Shown here one piece after another: positions 44,553 through 52,105 of a stretch of 52,105 bases of DNA. Position numbers and translations under genes: made by a program. The notes under the pieces were generated by a model. It did no database searches. It was not told the origin of the DNA and saw only the letters and a list, made by a program, of their open reading frames with translations. Source of the stretch: Candidatus Binataceae bacterium (GTDB lineage: Bacteria; Desulfobacterota; Binatia; Binatales; Binataceae); assembly GCA_035308025.1 (NCBI GenBank), contig DATGHL010000030.1, positions 116,946 to 169,050 on the forward strand, read 5' to 3'. Numbering within the stretch: the stretch's first letter is position 1; the number at the start of each line of letters is the position of its first letter.

Positions 44553-45941
44553 ATGCGGAAAGCCTTAGGCGCGACCCGCGCGGCACCGGCACTGTCGGCC
44601 GCTGAACGGATGATGGCGGGCCGCGCCCTGCGCGAGCAGGTGCCGCGCAGCAGTCACGGGGAATGGCAGGCCGCAGTCAATCGCGCCGACCCGGTTGCGA
44701 TCCTCCGCGAGTTTGACCACAACCGCATCGCCGAACTGTTGCCGATCCGCTACGGGCGCATGAAGAAGTCGCCGTTCGCCTTTTTGCGCGGCGCCGCGGC
44801 GATTATGGCCGCCGATCTCGCGCGCACACCCGCCACCGGGCTGCGGGTGCAGGCCGGCGGCGATTGCCACATCATGAATTTCGGCGCCTTCGCGACCGCC
44901 GAACGCAACCTGATCTTCGACATCAACGATTTCGACGAAACCCTGCCTGCGCCCTGGGAATGGGACATCAAACGTCTCGCTGCGAGTATCGAGGTCGCCG
45001 CGCGCACCGCCGATTTCAAGACCGAATATCGCGAGGAGGCGGTCCGCGCCGCCACCCGCGCCTATCGTGAGCACATGGCGGAATATGCCGCGATGCGCGT
45101 GCTTGAGGTCTGGTACCAGCGCATCGATCTTAAGGCGCTGATCCGCAGTATGCCGCGCGACGCCGAGCGCGCCGAGACCCGGCGGGCAATCGAGAAGGCG
45201 CGCCGCGACAGCACTCCGGGACATCTTTTTCCGGCGCTCGCGCGGTCGGGCCGCAAACCCCTGCGGATCAACGACGCACCGCCCCTGATCTATCATCCGG
45301 CGGAACGCCACAAGGCGGCATTTCGCCAGCGCGTACTCGACGGCTTCGAGCGTTATGCCGCGTCGCTCCCACCAGCATATCGGCAGTTGTTTCAGCGTTA
45401 CGAGCTGCAGGACATCGCGATCAAGGTCGTCGGCGTCGGTAGCGTCGGCACGTTCTGCGCCGTCGCGCTCTTCACCGCCGCCGAGGATGATCCGCTCTTC
45501 CTGCAGGTCAAGGAGGCAGGCCCTTCAGTGCTCGAGCCGTATGCCGGGGCGAGCGCCTTCACCAGTCATGGCGAGCGCGTCGTCGTCGGACAGCGTCTGA
45601 TGCAGTCCGCGGGAGACATCCTGCTCGGCTGGACCGAGGGTCTCGAAGACAACCGCCACTTCTATATCCGCCAACTGCGCGATATGAAGATCGCGATGCC
45701 GATCGAGACCGCCGGCCACACCGACCTCGAATACTTCGCGGAAGCCTGCGGCTGGGCCCTGGCGCTCGCACACGCTCGCTCCGGCGATTCCGCGATGATC
45801 GCCGGCTACCTCGGCTCGGGCGAAGCCTTCGACGACGCGCTGGTCAACTTCGCCGCGGCCTACGCCGATCAGACCGAGCGCGACTACGCGGCGCTGCTCA
45901 AAGCAATCAAGGCCGGACGGATCAAAGCCGCGAGCGCGTGA
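44553..45941 (+). CDS. DUF2252 family protein
   Basis: 462 residues. RYGRMKKSPFAFLRGAAAIMAADLA, GLRVQAGGDCHIMNFGAF, IFDINDFDETLPAPWEWDIKRLAAS and later SAGDILLGW, FYIRQLRDMKIAMPIE are the full set of conserved blocks of DUF2252. Catalytic-looking residues (GDCH.NFG, DFDE) recall phosphotransferase-like folds, but the activity is not established. Preceded by an AT-poor 91-base gap after prfB; own promoter likely. Confidence 0.9.
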   Translation: MRKALGATRAAPALSAAERMMAGRALREQVPRSSHGEWQAAVNRADPVAILREFDHNRIAELLPIRYGRMKKSPFAFLRGAAAIMAADLARTPATGLRVQAGGDCHIMNFGAFATAERNLIFDINDFDETLPAPWEWDIKRLAASIEVAARTADFKTEYREEAVRAATRAYREHMAEYAAMRVLEVWYQRIDLKALIRSMPRDAERAETRRAIEKARRDSTPGHLFPALARSGRKPLRINDAPPLIYHPAERHKAAFRQRVLDGFERYAASLPPAYRQLFQRYELQDIAIKVVGVGSVGTFCAVALFTAAEDDPLFLQVKEAGPSVLEPYAGASAFTSHGERVVVGQRLMQSAGDILLGWTEGLEDNRHFYIRQLRDMKIAMPIETAGHTDLEYFAEACGWALALAHARSGDSAMIAGYLGSGEAFDDALVNFAAAYADQTERDYAALLKAIKAGRIKAASA

Positions 45942-46013
45942 TCTCCAATGCAGCGCTCAGAATAATGCGCCGCTTTTGCTAGGCTGTGCCCGGTAACCAA
46001 CCAGGAGCCAAAT

Positions 46014-46718
46014 ATGATCGATCTTTATTTCTGGATTACCCCGAACGGCTACAAGGTCACGATCCTGCTCGAGGAGCTGGGCTGGAAGTACAATGTCATC
46101 CCGATCAATATCGGCAAGGGCGAGCAGTTCCAGCCCGACTTCCTCAAGGTCTCGCCGAACAACCGGATTCCCGCGATGGTCGATCATGACGGCCCGGACG
46201 GTAAGCCGATCGCGATCTTCGAATCGGGCGCGATACTCATGTATCTGGCCGAGAAGAGCGGCTGGCAGTTCATGCCGCAGGACCTACGTAAGCGCTACGA
46301 CGTCGTCCAGTGGCTGATGTTCCAGATGGCCGGCGTCGGCCCGATGCTCGGTCAGGCCCATCATTTTCGCCGCTACGCACCTGAGCAGATTCAGTACGCG
46401 GTCGAGCGTTACACCAACGAGGCGCATCGCCTCTACGGCGTGATCGACAAGCGCGTCGGCGAGGCCGGCTACCTCGCCGGCGAATACTCAATCGCCGACA
46501 TGGCGACTTATCCGTGGCTGCGCACGCATCATTGGCAGGGACAAAACCTCGATGACTTTCCCAACCTTAAGCGCTGGTATGACGCTATCGAAGCGCGTCC
46601 GGCGGTCCAGCGCGGCCTCGCCGTGATGAAGGAAGAAGTCGAACGCGGGCGTGGCGCCAAACCCAACCCAAAAGCCTGGGATATTCTCTTCGGCAAGCAG
46701 CAATTCGAAAAACGCTAA
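46014..46718 (+). CDS. Glutathione S-transferase (YfcG/nu-class-like)
   Basis: 234 residues. Thioredoxin-fold N-terminus LYFWITPNGYKVTILLEEL (T9/N11 as in disulfide-bond oxidoreductase YfcG), SPNNRIPAMVD (cis-Pro), IFESGAILMYLAEK, then the all-alpha domain with VGEAGYLAGEYSIADMATYPWL (N-capping box). GSH-dependent reductase/peroxidase role by family. AGGAG site precedes ATG. Confidence 0.9.
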   Translation: MIDLYFWITPNGYKVTILLEELGWKYNVIPINIGKGEQFQPDFLKVSPNNRIPAMVDHDGPDGKPIAIFESGAILMYLAEKSGWQFMPQDLRKRYDVVQWLMFQMAGVGPMLGQAHHFRRYAPEQIQYAVERYTNEAHRLYGVIDKRVGEAGYLAGEYSIADMATYPWLRTHHWQGQNLDDFPNLKRWYDAIEARPAVQRGLAVMKEEVERGRGAKPNPKAWDILFGKQQFEKR

Positions 46719-46818
46719 CGCGCCCGCGGCGCTAGCTTAGGGCGATTATCCGTCTGTTGGCAGAAGACGCGGGTTCGCCCAGAATCAGGGGCGACGTGAC
46801 AGGCCGAAGGCGGCCGCA

Positions 46819-47500
46819 TTACTTGTCATCGGTGCTGTTGTAATCAGTGCAGTCTTTGTAGAGATATCCGCCAGCTTTATAAACTTTTGTCATACAAAAG
46901 CGCAGCAGTGCGAAATACCAAAAATATCGTAATAAGTGATGCAGCCATGGAGGGCGAGCCAAGATTCACCGCTTTGGAGAGAGTTTATCTCGGCTTGCGT
47001 AAGCAACTGTTGATTACTGGCGTCGCCCTATAGCTTTTTAGGTTGGCCTCTTTGCACGGATACTTACAGAGGTTTCGCAACTATATTCGGAAAGATAGAT
47101 CCTGTGGTGAATCCGCCATGCTGGCCGGAGGTCTCGAAGTGAGGCGCAACGCTGTTTGGAATGACCTCGATATAAACTCTCCTGTTACTTGGGAAGCGAT
47201 GGTCTTCCCAAAGTTGATTATGATCAGGGTCGATTGCAAGGGCGTATTTACTGCCAACACTGGTATGGTGCCTTCTGTCACATTCAGTCACGCGCGAAGC
47301 TCTTTGTGGTTAACTTCCAATTGCCCTTGCGAAACCCTCCACTGCCGAAAACCTACCCACAAAATTCCAGCTGTTATGAACATGAGCAGCCAGTCGGTCA
47401 GACTGCTTCTCTTAAGCAGCTGGATAAGCTTCATAGGGCGATTACCGATATTGTTGGATATGTAGTTACTCTGTTGGCGGTTGCGTTTGTGCTTGCTCAT
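46819..47500 (-). pseudogene. Broken single-TM membrane protein gene (several stops, two frame changes)
   Basis: Reconstructed from 47500 downward: an N-terminal helix (LTDWLLMFITAGILWVGFRQW), coil SQGQLEVNHKELRA, then a TGA at 47288-47290 where the family expects Trp, then in the same frame LNVTEGTIPVLAVNTPL, LIIINFGKTIASQV. The frame changes near 47170 to YIEVIPNSVAPHFE...GQHGGFTTGSIFPNIVAKPL, passes TAA at 47064-47066 and a TAG near 47030, goes on with LLTQAEINSLQSGESWLALHGCITYYDIFGISH, and changes again near 46893 to KVYKAGGYLYKDCTDYNSTDD. Order and motifs (NxGKT-type strand, YxDIFG..H, C..YN) match a common family of membrane-anchored hypothetical proteins. ATG at 47434 is an alternative start. 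Confidence 0.75.
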
Positions 47501-47564
47501 GCCTCTTGGACGGACTCGTCTCCAGCAAAGCCTTGGCAATTTTCGACGCTAGCGATCGTGCCAT
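47466..47564 (-). CDS. Tiny SLASK-motif peptide (second copy), hypothetical
   Basis: 32 residues, MARSLASKIAKALLETSPSK then polar Q/P-rich tail, ATG at 47564 with AGAGAG before it. Directly upstream of, and overlapping, the broken membrane gene. Shares SLASK-x-AK-x-LL with the peptide at 47690-47791. Could be a real leader or module peptide, or decay debris. Confidence 0.4.
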   Translation of the reverse strand: MARSLASKIAKALLETSPSKRHEQAQTQPPTE

Positions 47565-47573
47565 GTGTTCTCT

Positions 47574-47666
47574 CTACTTAGCAAATTCTGCGATTATTTG
47601 GACTGCAACAAAAAATGCAATACCGATGAACGGCCACCAATACCAGGGCGCTTTCAACTTGTTCAT
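47574..47666 (-). CDS. Tiny single-TM peptide, hypothetical
   Basis: 30 residues: MNKLKAPWYWWP then hydrophobic helix FIGIAFFVAVQIIA and a short polar end; ATG at 47666 with TGAGGA upstream at good spacing. Looks like a small membrane peptide. No family recognised; lies between the two SLASK peptides. Confidence 0.45.
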   Translation of the reverse strand: MNKLKAPWYWWPFIGIAFFVAVQIIAEFAK

Positions 47667-47689
47667 TTGGCTATATCCTCAGGGTTACG

Positions 47690-47791
47690 TTACCTTGGTT
47701 GTTTCGGATCGGGCTTTATTTTGAGTAAAGACTTTGCAAATTTGGATGCGAGAGAATGCGCCGTATGTTCTTCTTTCTTTTCGTCAGGCAT
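47690..47791 (-). CDS. Tiny SLASK-motif peptide (first copy), hypothetical
   Basis: 33 residues, charged start then TAHSLASKFAKSLLKIKPD. ATG at 47791 without a good ribosome site. The same frame is open upstream almost to 47870 and reads protein-like (ELAECTGTATGAVTFSISPD), so it may be the end of a longer, truncated protein. Similar to the peptide at 47466-47564. Confidence 0.4.
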   Translation of the reverse strand: MPDEKKEEHTAHSLASKFAKSLLKIKPDPKQPR

Positions 47792-47892
47792 TCCTATGTT
47801 ATCCGGTGAAATGGAAAACGTAACTGCTCCGGTCGCCGTGCCGGTACACTCGGCCAACTCCAATTTGTCAGCGAATTTCTAACTCGGGGGAA

Positions 47893-48696
47893 CTAGGCCC
47901 GCCCGCTGCGGATCGTATTGAGATTGGCCAAACCGGTCTGCACGGTGAGGCCGCCGTCAACCACAATCGCCTCGCCGGTGATGAACGAGGCCTCGTCCGA
48001 GGCGAGGAACAGCACCGTGTTGGCGATCTCGTCGGGTTCGCCGATCCGCCCAAGCGGCGCCGCTTCCGCCTGAAGCCGGCGGAATTCGTCGGCCCGATCG
48101 CCCGCGATCAGCTCCGGCGCGCGCGTATTGATCGCGCCCGGACAGACGCAGTTGATGCGGATTTTGTAGCGCGCGTTCTCCATCGCCGCGGCCCGCGTCA
48201 GATTGATCACGCCAGCCTTCGCGGCGTTGTAGGACGAGAGCCCATAGTCCCCGCGCGTGCCCGAAATGGACGCGGTATTGATGATCGCGCCGCCGCCCTG
48301 CTTGCGCATGATCGGAAGGCTGTACTTGATCCCAAGGAAGGTGCTGGTCAGCGTCACCGCCATCACGCGGTTCCAGCTCTCGAGCGTGGTCTCTTCGAGC
48401 GTCGCAACCTCCGCCGCGCCGGCGTTGTTGAACATCACGTCGAGCCGGCCGAAGCTGTCGAGCGCGAGCTTGATCGCCGCCCGCACGCCCTCGGCGTCCG
48501 ACGCGTCCATCTTGATCTGCCGGGCCTTGCCGCCCGCTGCGACGATTTCCGCGCCGATCTTGTCGGCGCGCGTACCGCTCAGATCGGCCACGATCACCGC
48601 GGCCCCTTCGCGCGCGAAGCGCCGCACCGTCGCCGCGCCGATTCCCGAGCCGCCACCGGTAACGATCGCGACCCGCCCGTCGAGTTTTCCCGCCAT
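47893..48696 (-). CDS. Short-chain dehydrogenase/reductase
   Basis: 267 residues from ATG at 48696 (GGGAGG ahead). TGGGSGIG cofactor loop, D of VVADLSG, NNAG, catalytic Ser in INTASISGTRGDYG and Tyr-Lys in YNAAKAG; C-terminal SFITGEAIVVDGGLT. NAD(P)-dependent reductase or dehydrogenase on a hydroxyl/carbonyl substrate. Classical SDR; substrate not assignable. Confidence 0.92.
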   Translation of the reverse strand: MAGKLDGRVAIVTGGGSGIGAATVRRFAREGAAVIVADLSGTRADKIGAEIVAAGGKARQIKMDASDAEGVRAAIKLALDSFGRLDVMFNNAGAAEVATLEETTLESWNRVMAVTLTSTFLGIKYSLPIMRKQGGGAIINTASISGTRGDYGLSSYNAAKAGVINLTRAAAMENARYKIRINCVCPGAINTRAPELIAGDRADEFRRLQAEAAPLGRIGEPDEIANTVLFLASDEASFITGEAIVVDGGLTVQTGLANLNTIRSGRA

Positions 48697-48801
48697 GATT
48701 CTTGACCTCCCGAAACGTCGCCTTTGCCCGGCTCGCCGCCTGATGTAACTTGCGCTTGGACGTCCCTTTCGGACATCAACGAACAACGGCTTGGTCTATC
48801 G

Positions 48802-49404
48802 ATGCAATATGATCCGCGAAAAGGCAATGGCGGGCTGCCGCACGATCCGCTGACAGCGCTGGTCGTGCCGCGCCCAATCGGCTGGATTTCGACCATCAGT
48901 CCGAGCGGCGTCGTGAATCTGGCGCCCTACAGTTTTTTCAATGCGATCGCGGGGAATCCACCCTTCGTGATGTTCTCGAGCGGCGGCCGCAAACACTCGC
49001 AGCACAACGCCGAAAAATCCGGCGAGTTCGTCCATAGTCTCACCACCTGGGAGCTGCGCGAAGAGATGAATCTCACCTCCGCGATGGTCGGTCCCGAGGT
49101 TAGCGAGCCGGAACTGGCGAAGCTCGCGATGGCGCCCTCGACCGTCGTCAAGCCGCCGCGCGTCAAACACTCGCCGGTCGCCTTCGAGTGCAAATACGTC
49201 AAGAGCGTCGATCTGCCCGGCCGCGACGGCCGGCCGCATGACTACACGATCGTCATCGGTGAGGTCGTCAGCATCTACATCGATGACGCCGTGGTCATCG
49301 ACGGCGCAGTCGATCTCTCACGCCATCGCCCGATCGCGCGCCTGGGCTCGACCGATCAATACACCGTCATCGATACCATTTTCCGCATGAAGCGCCCGCG
49401 CTAG
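48802..49404 (+). CDS. Flavin reductase-like (FMN-binding split barrel) protein
   Basis: About 200 residues from ATG at 48802. PRPIGWISTISPSGVVNLAPYSFFNAIAGNPPFVMFSSG is the FMN-binding signature of the DIM6/NTAB family; KHSQHNAEKSGEFVHSL and FECKYVKSVDLPG.. follow. May feed reduced flavin to a monooxygenase or reduce a quinone-like substrate. Divergent from the SDR at 47893. Confidence 0.87.
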   Translation: MQYDPRKGNGGLPHDPLTALVVPRPIGWISTISPSGVVNLAPYSFFNAIAGNPPFVMFSSGGRKHSQHNAEKSGEFVHSLTTWELREEMNLTSAMVGPEVSEPELAKLAMAPSTVVKPPRVKHSPVAFECKYVKSVDLPGRDGRPHDYTIVIGEVVSIYIDDAVVIDGAVDLSRHRPIARLGSTDQYTVIDTIFRMKRPR

Positions 49405-49417
49405 AAGGCGCGATTCG

Positions 49418-50203
49418 CTAGCCCATCAGGCCCTTGGTCAGACCGCCATCGATCGTGATGTTGGCCCCGTGAATGAAGCCCGCACGCGCTGACGCGAGGA
49501 ACAGAATAAGATCGGCGACCTCTTCGGGTTGGCCAATCCGTGCGAGCGGGGTCATCGTGCGAAACGCCTCTTCCGTCGATTGACCTGCACTGGCAGGAAT
49601 CAGGCCCGAGCGCATCTTGAGTAATCGTTCCGTGAGGATCGGTCCGGGATTGATGCCGACGACGCGGACGTTTGGCGCCGCCTCTTCGGCCAGCGCCTTG
49701 GTGAAGTGATTGAGGGCCGCGTTGGCCGCGCCGCCGATCGTATAGCTGGCGCGCGGATTGAGCGCGGCCGCACCGATCACGTTGACGATTATGCCGCCGC
49801 CGTCGCGCCGCATCGGTGCGAGCACCTCGCGCGCCATCCGTACGTAACCGAAAAATTTGAGCATCCAGTCTGCTATCCAGGCTTCGTCGGAGAGCTCCAT
49901 GAAAGGACCGGTGCGCGCACTGCCGGCGTTGTTGATCAGGACATCGACCCGTCCGAAGCGCTCGAGGCAGCGCGCGACGACGCGCTTGATCGCCGCGCCG
50001 TCAGTGAGGTCCGCAGCGATCGTATCGATCCGCTCGCGCGCGGCATGACCCGCGGCGATGACCGTCTCGTCGAGCGCCGCCTGACCTCGCGCACAGGCCA
50101 GCACCGAAGAGCCCTCGGCGAGCAGGCCTAATACCGTGGCCCGCCCGATGCCCTTGCTGCCGCCGGTCACGATCGCGACTTTGCCGTCCAAGCCCAGTTC
50201 CAT
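49418..50203 (-). CDS. Short-chain dehydrogenase/reductase
   Basis: 261 residues from ATG at 50203 (GGAGG ahead); a start at 50218 would add 5 residues. TGGSKGIG, NNAG, and the Tyr in ASYTIGGAANAAL are placed as in the family, but the catalytic Tyr-x3-Lys reads Tyr-x3-Gly-Ala-Ala, so the usual lysine is not visible. NVIGAAALNPR holds no clear Ser. Ends with HGANITIDGGLTKGLMG. Divergent member; catalytic competence uncertain. Confidence 0.85.
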   Translation of the reverse strand: MELGLDGKVAIVTGGSKGIGRATVLGLLAEGSSVLACARGQAALDETVIAAGHAARERIDTIAADLTDGAAIKRVVARCLERFGRVDVLINNAGSARTGPFMELSDEAWIADWMLKFFGYVRMAREVLAPMRRDGGGIIVNVIGAAALNPRASYTIGGAANAALNHFTKALAEEAAPNVRVVGINPGPILTERLLKMRSGLIPASAGQSTEEAFRTMTPLARIGQPEEVADLILFLASARAGFIHGANITIDGGLTKGLMG

Positions 50204-50308
50204 GACTACCTCCTTCATGTACGCCCGATCGCTTTGGCGTATCGGGAGATTCAATCCGCAAGGTCTATCACAACCCGGGCCAGTAGATCGGGCGCGAAAG
50301 AGCGCTCC

Positions 50309-51910
50309 TCAGTGTGCCGCCGCGCCGCCCGCACCCGTCGTGCTCGCGCCGCGAAAAAGCAGAAACGACGGAACCATTACGATCGCCATCACCGCCAGGA
50401 TGCGATACAGATCGGCAAACGCGAGCATCGCGGACTGCTGCTGGATTACGCCGTATACCATCCCGAGACCCTGCTTTTGCCCGGTCACCATCTGGTTAAG
50501 CAGATGGAACGTCGGCGAGCCCGGCAGGTGCGGCGCGCGATTGCTCATCTGCCACGCATCGAAGGCCGAAAAGTGCTGCACGAGGTAGGCCTGATGGATG
50601 CTCTGATGGCGCACCAGCGTGCTGGTCAGGTAGGCGATTCCCATCGCCGCCCCGGTATTGCGCATCATGTTGTAGAGGCTCGAGGCGTAGCCCATCCGCT
50701 CGCGCGGGACGCAGGTCAGCGCCGCGGCGGAGAGCACCGGGAAGCACATGCCGAGGCCCAGTCCCAGAACCATCCCCGGCCAGATCACCTGCCAGATTCC
50801 CACCTCCAGGTTCCAGTGGGCCATATTCCACAATCCGATCGCTTGCAGCACGAAGGCCAATCCGATAAGCCGCTTGTTATCGATTCCATGGCGCGCAATC
50901 TGCCCGGCAAGGAGCATCGCGAACATCGCGCAGCCCGCGCGCGGCGCCATCACCAGTCCAGCCTTCCACGCCGTATAGCCCATGAACTCCTGCAGGAAGA
51001 CCGGGTTCAGGATGCCGGTGCCGAAGAGGATAAAACTCAACATCACGACGGCGAAGACCGCGCCCGCGAACTGCCGGATTTCCAGGAAACGCAACTCCAC
51101 GATCGGATCGGCCACCCGCAGCTCGCGGAACACCAGCAGCACCGTCGCCACGCCGGAAACGATCGCCGCGCCGACGATCCAGGGCGAATTGAACCAGTCG
51201 GCGCGCTCTCCGCGATCGACGATGATCTGCATCAGCCCGAGCGCGACGGCCAGATAGATCATCCCAAGGAAATCGATTGGGCCGCTGCGTTTGCGCTCGC
51301 GTATATAGGCCGGGTCGTGGACGAAGCTGGAAACCATCACGAAGGCGATCGCGCCTAGCGGCACATTGATGTAGAAATTCCAGCGCCAGTTCCAGTTGTC
51401 GGTGATCCAGCCGCCGACCGTCGGCCCCAGGATCGGCGCGACCATCAGCCCCATCCCCCACATCGCCATCGCCAACTGCTGCTCCTGCGGCGGAAAGGTT
51501 TCCATCAGGATGGCCTGCGAGAGTGGAATCATCGCCGCCCCGGCGACTCCCTGGATCAGACGAAACAGCACCATCTCGCTGAGCGAGCGGGCGGCGCCGC
51601 ACAGCGCCGAGGCCAGCACGAAAGTCGAGACCGAGGCGAGAAAATATTGCTTGCGGCCGTAGCGCCCGGAGATCCACCCGGTCATCGGGATCATGATGCC
51701 ATTGGCCACCAGGTAGCTCGTGAGAATCCATGCGATTTCGTCCACACTGGCCGAAAACGAGCCCTGCATATGGGGCAGCGAGACGTTGATGATCGAACCG
51801 TCGAGGACTTCGAGCGTCGCCCCCAGCATCACGGCCAGTGCGATCAGCCACTTGTGCGCGGGCGCTTCGGCGTGAGCGCTTGTCGGGGCGGTACTTCCAG
51901 CGGCAGCCAT
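50309..51910 (-). CDS. DHA2-family MFS multidrug transporter (EmrB/QacA type)
   Basis: 533 residues, 14 membrane helices. TM1 motif LEVLDGSIINVSLPHMQGSF, motif A GWISGRYGRKQYF, FRLIQGVAGAAMIPLSQAIL, motif C APILGPTVGGWITDNWNWRWNFYINVPLG. Proton-driven efflux of drugs or metabolites. The periplasmic EmrA partner is not in the window. The gene follows SDR on the same strand after 105 bases. Confidence 0.93.
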   Translation of the reverse strand: MAAAGSTAPTSAHAEAPAHKWLIALAVMLGATLEVLDGSIINVSLPHMQGSFSASVDEIAWILTSYLVANGIMIPMTGWISGRYGRKQYFLASVSTFVLASALCGAARSLSEMVLFRLIQGVAGAAMIPLSQAILMETFPPQEQQLAMAMWGMGLMVAPILGPTVGGWITDNWNWRWNFYINVPLGAIAFVMVSSFVHDPAYIRERKRSGPIDFLGMIYLAVALGLMQIIVDRGERADWFNSPWIVGAAIVSGVATVLLVFRELRVADPIVELRFLEIRQFAGAVFAVVMLSFILFGTGILNPVFLQEFMGYTAWKAGLVMAPRAGCAMFAMLLAGQIARHGIDNKRLIGLAFVLQAIGLWNMAHWNLEVGIWQVIWPGMVLGLGLGMCFPVLSAAALTCVPRERMGYASSLYNMMRNTGAAMGIAYLTSTLVRHQSIHQAYLVQHFSAFDAWQMSNRAPHLPGSPTFHLLNQMVTGQKQGLGMVYGVIQQQSAMLAFADLYRILAVMAIVMVPSFLLFRGASTTGAGGAAAH

Positions 51911-52045
51911 ACGTCCTGAACCTTGGCGAAACTCAACCCCAAGGTCTTATCATGTTAGTTCGTTATGGGCTGCGCCCACCCTGATGGATGAAACCTGCTA
52001 AGGAAGGGACACCGCGCTGTCGGCACCGAGGTCGTTTTTTTCCTG
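51911..52045. other. No gene seen at the right end
   Basis: AT-neutral leader of the MFS gene with no open frame of note. Confidence 0.4.
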
Positions 52046-52091
52046 GTGCTCGCAGCCCGAGTGTTAGTTTGACCTGAGGCCCTGCGAGCAC
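52046..52091. repeat. Inverted repeat near right end
   Basis: GTGCTCGCAG (52046-52055) and its complement CTGCGAGCAC (52082-52091), 26-base loop. Not terminator-like; function unclear, possibly a regulator site or a piece of a larger element cut by the window edge. Confidence 0.35.
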
Positions 52092-52105
52092 TCTGGATTG
52101 TCGCC

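Larger units (their letters stand above)
46719..47892. other. AT-richer decayed gene island
   Basis: About 1.17 kb without an intact normal-size gene, visibly richer in A/T than its neighbours. On the minus strand it holds a broken membrane protein gene (46819-47500) and three tiny ORFs (47466-47791), listed separately. Plus-strand frames at 47043-47465 and 47565-47882 are antisense to these and are judged not real. Likely a transferred segment in decay between GST and an SDR gene. Confidence 0.7.

Noticed and set aside
47043..47465. Plus-strand open frame (140 codons)
   Set aside because: Antisense to the reconstructed membrane pseudogene; cysteine-rich and without protein-like pattern.
47565..47882. 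Plus-strand open frame (105 codons)
   Set aside because: Antisense to the three tiny minus-strand ORFs, which have better protein character and ribosome sites.

Overview
A GC-rich, gene-dense bacterial chromosome segment. It carries a soil-type gene mix: central carbon genes, F420/FMN-type luciferase-like oxidoreductase, cobalamin-independent methionine-synthase-like paralogs, sulfotransferases and SDR enzymes. An outer-membrane OmpA lipoprotein and apolipoprotein N-acyltransferase point to a Gram-negative (diderm) cell. The mix would fit an uncultivated soil lineage such as Binatota or a Desulfobacterota-like group, but this is inference only; no rRNA or tRNA gene is present to place it.

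Layout. 1-6.4 kb: a partial SnoaL-like gene, then mdh-sucC-sucD-ndk plus a small membrane protein, a secreted protein and icd. 6.6-9.0 kb: OmpA lipoprotein, SRPBCC protein, ogt and a small ferredoxin that appears to start at ACG. 9.07-13.65 kb: a surface-glycan-like cluster (sulfotransferase, GT2, sulfotransferase, GT2, methyltransferase). 13.7-19.0 kb: pyruvate (or branched-chain/acetoin-type) dehydrogenase E1a-E1b-E2, a MITE-like element and gltA. 19.2-23.4 kb: DedA protein, LLM oxidoreductase and two tandem MetE-like proteins. 23.4-31.5 kb: phospholipase C-like phosphoesterase, smpB, an ECF sigma/anti-sigma pair divergent from a Tat metallophosphoesterase plus CuA-type cupredoxin, Hsp20, a tRNA/rRNA-type methyltransferase and an alpha/beta hydrolase. 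31.6-44.5 kb: a glycoside hydrolase-GT2 fusion with its ABC exporter, then coaE, alaS, phoH, ybeY, an AbiGi/DUF2971-like gene, lnt, and prfB with a programmed frameshift. 44.5-46.7 kb: DUF2252 protein and a GST. 46.72-47.89 kb: an AT-richer decayed island. 47.9-52.1 kb: two SDRs, a flavin reductase-like protein and a DHA2-type MFS transporter.

Functionally the window concentrates the TCA cycle (mdh, sucCD, icd, gltA) and the entry dehydrogenase E1/E2 components; no lpd (E3) is seen. The most unusual parts are: the island at 46.8-47.8 kb, where I reconstruct a membrane protein pseudogene preceded by three tiny ORFs, two of which share a SLASK motif; a C-terminal tail shared by two glycosyltransferases and a methyltransferase; the GH-GT2-ABC gene pair; the tandem MetE-like pair; and the non-AUG ferredoxin. 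All assignments come from reading translated sequences and motifs; no database search was run.
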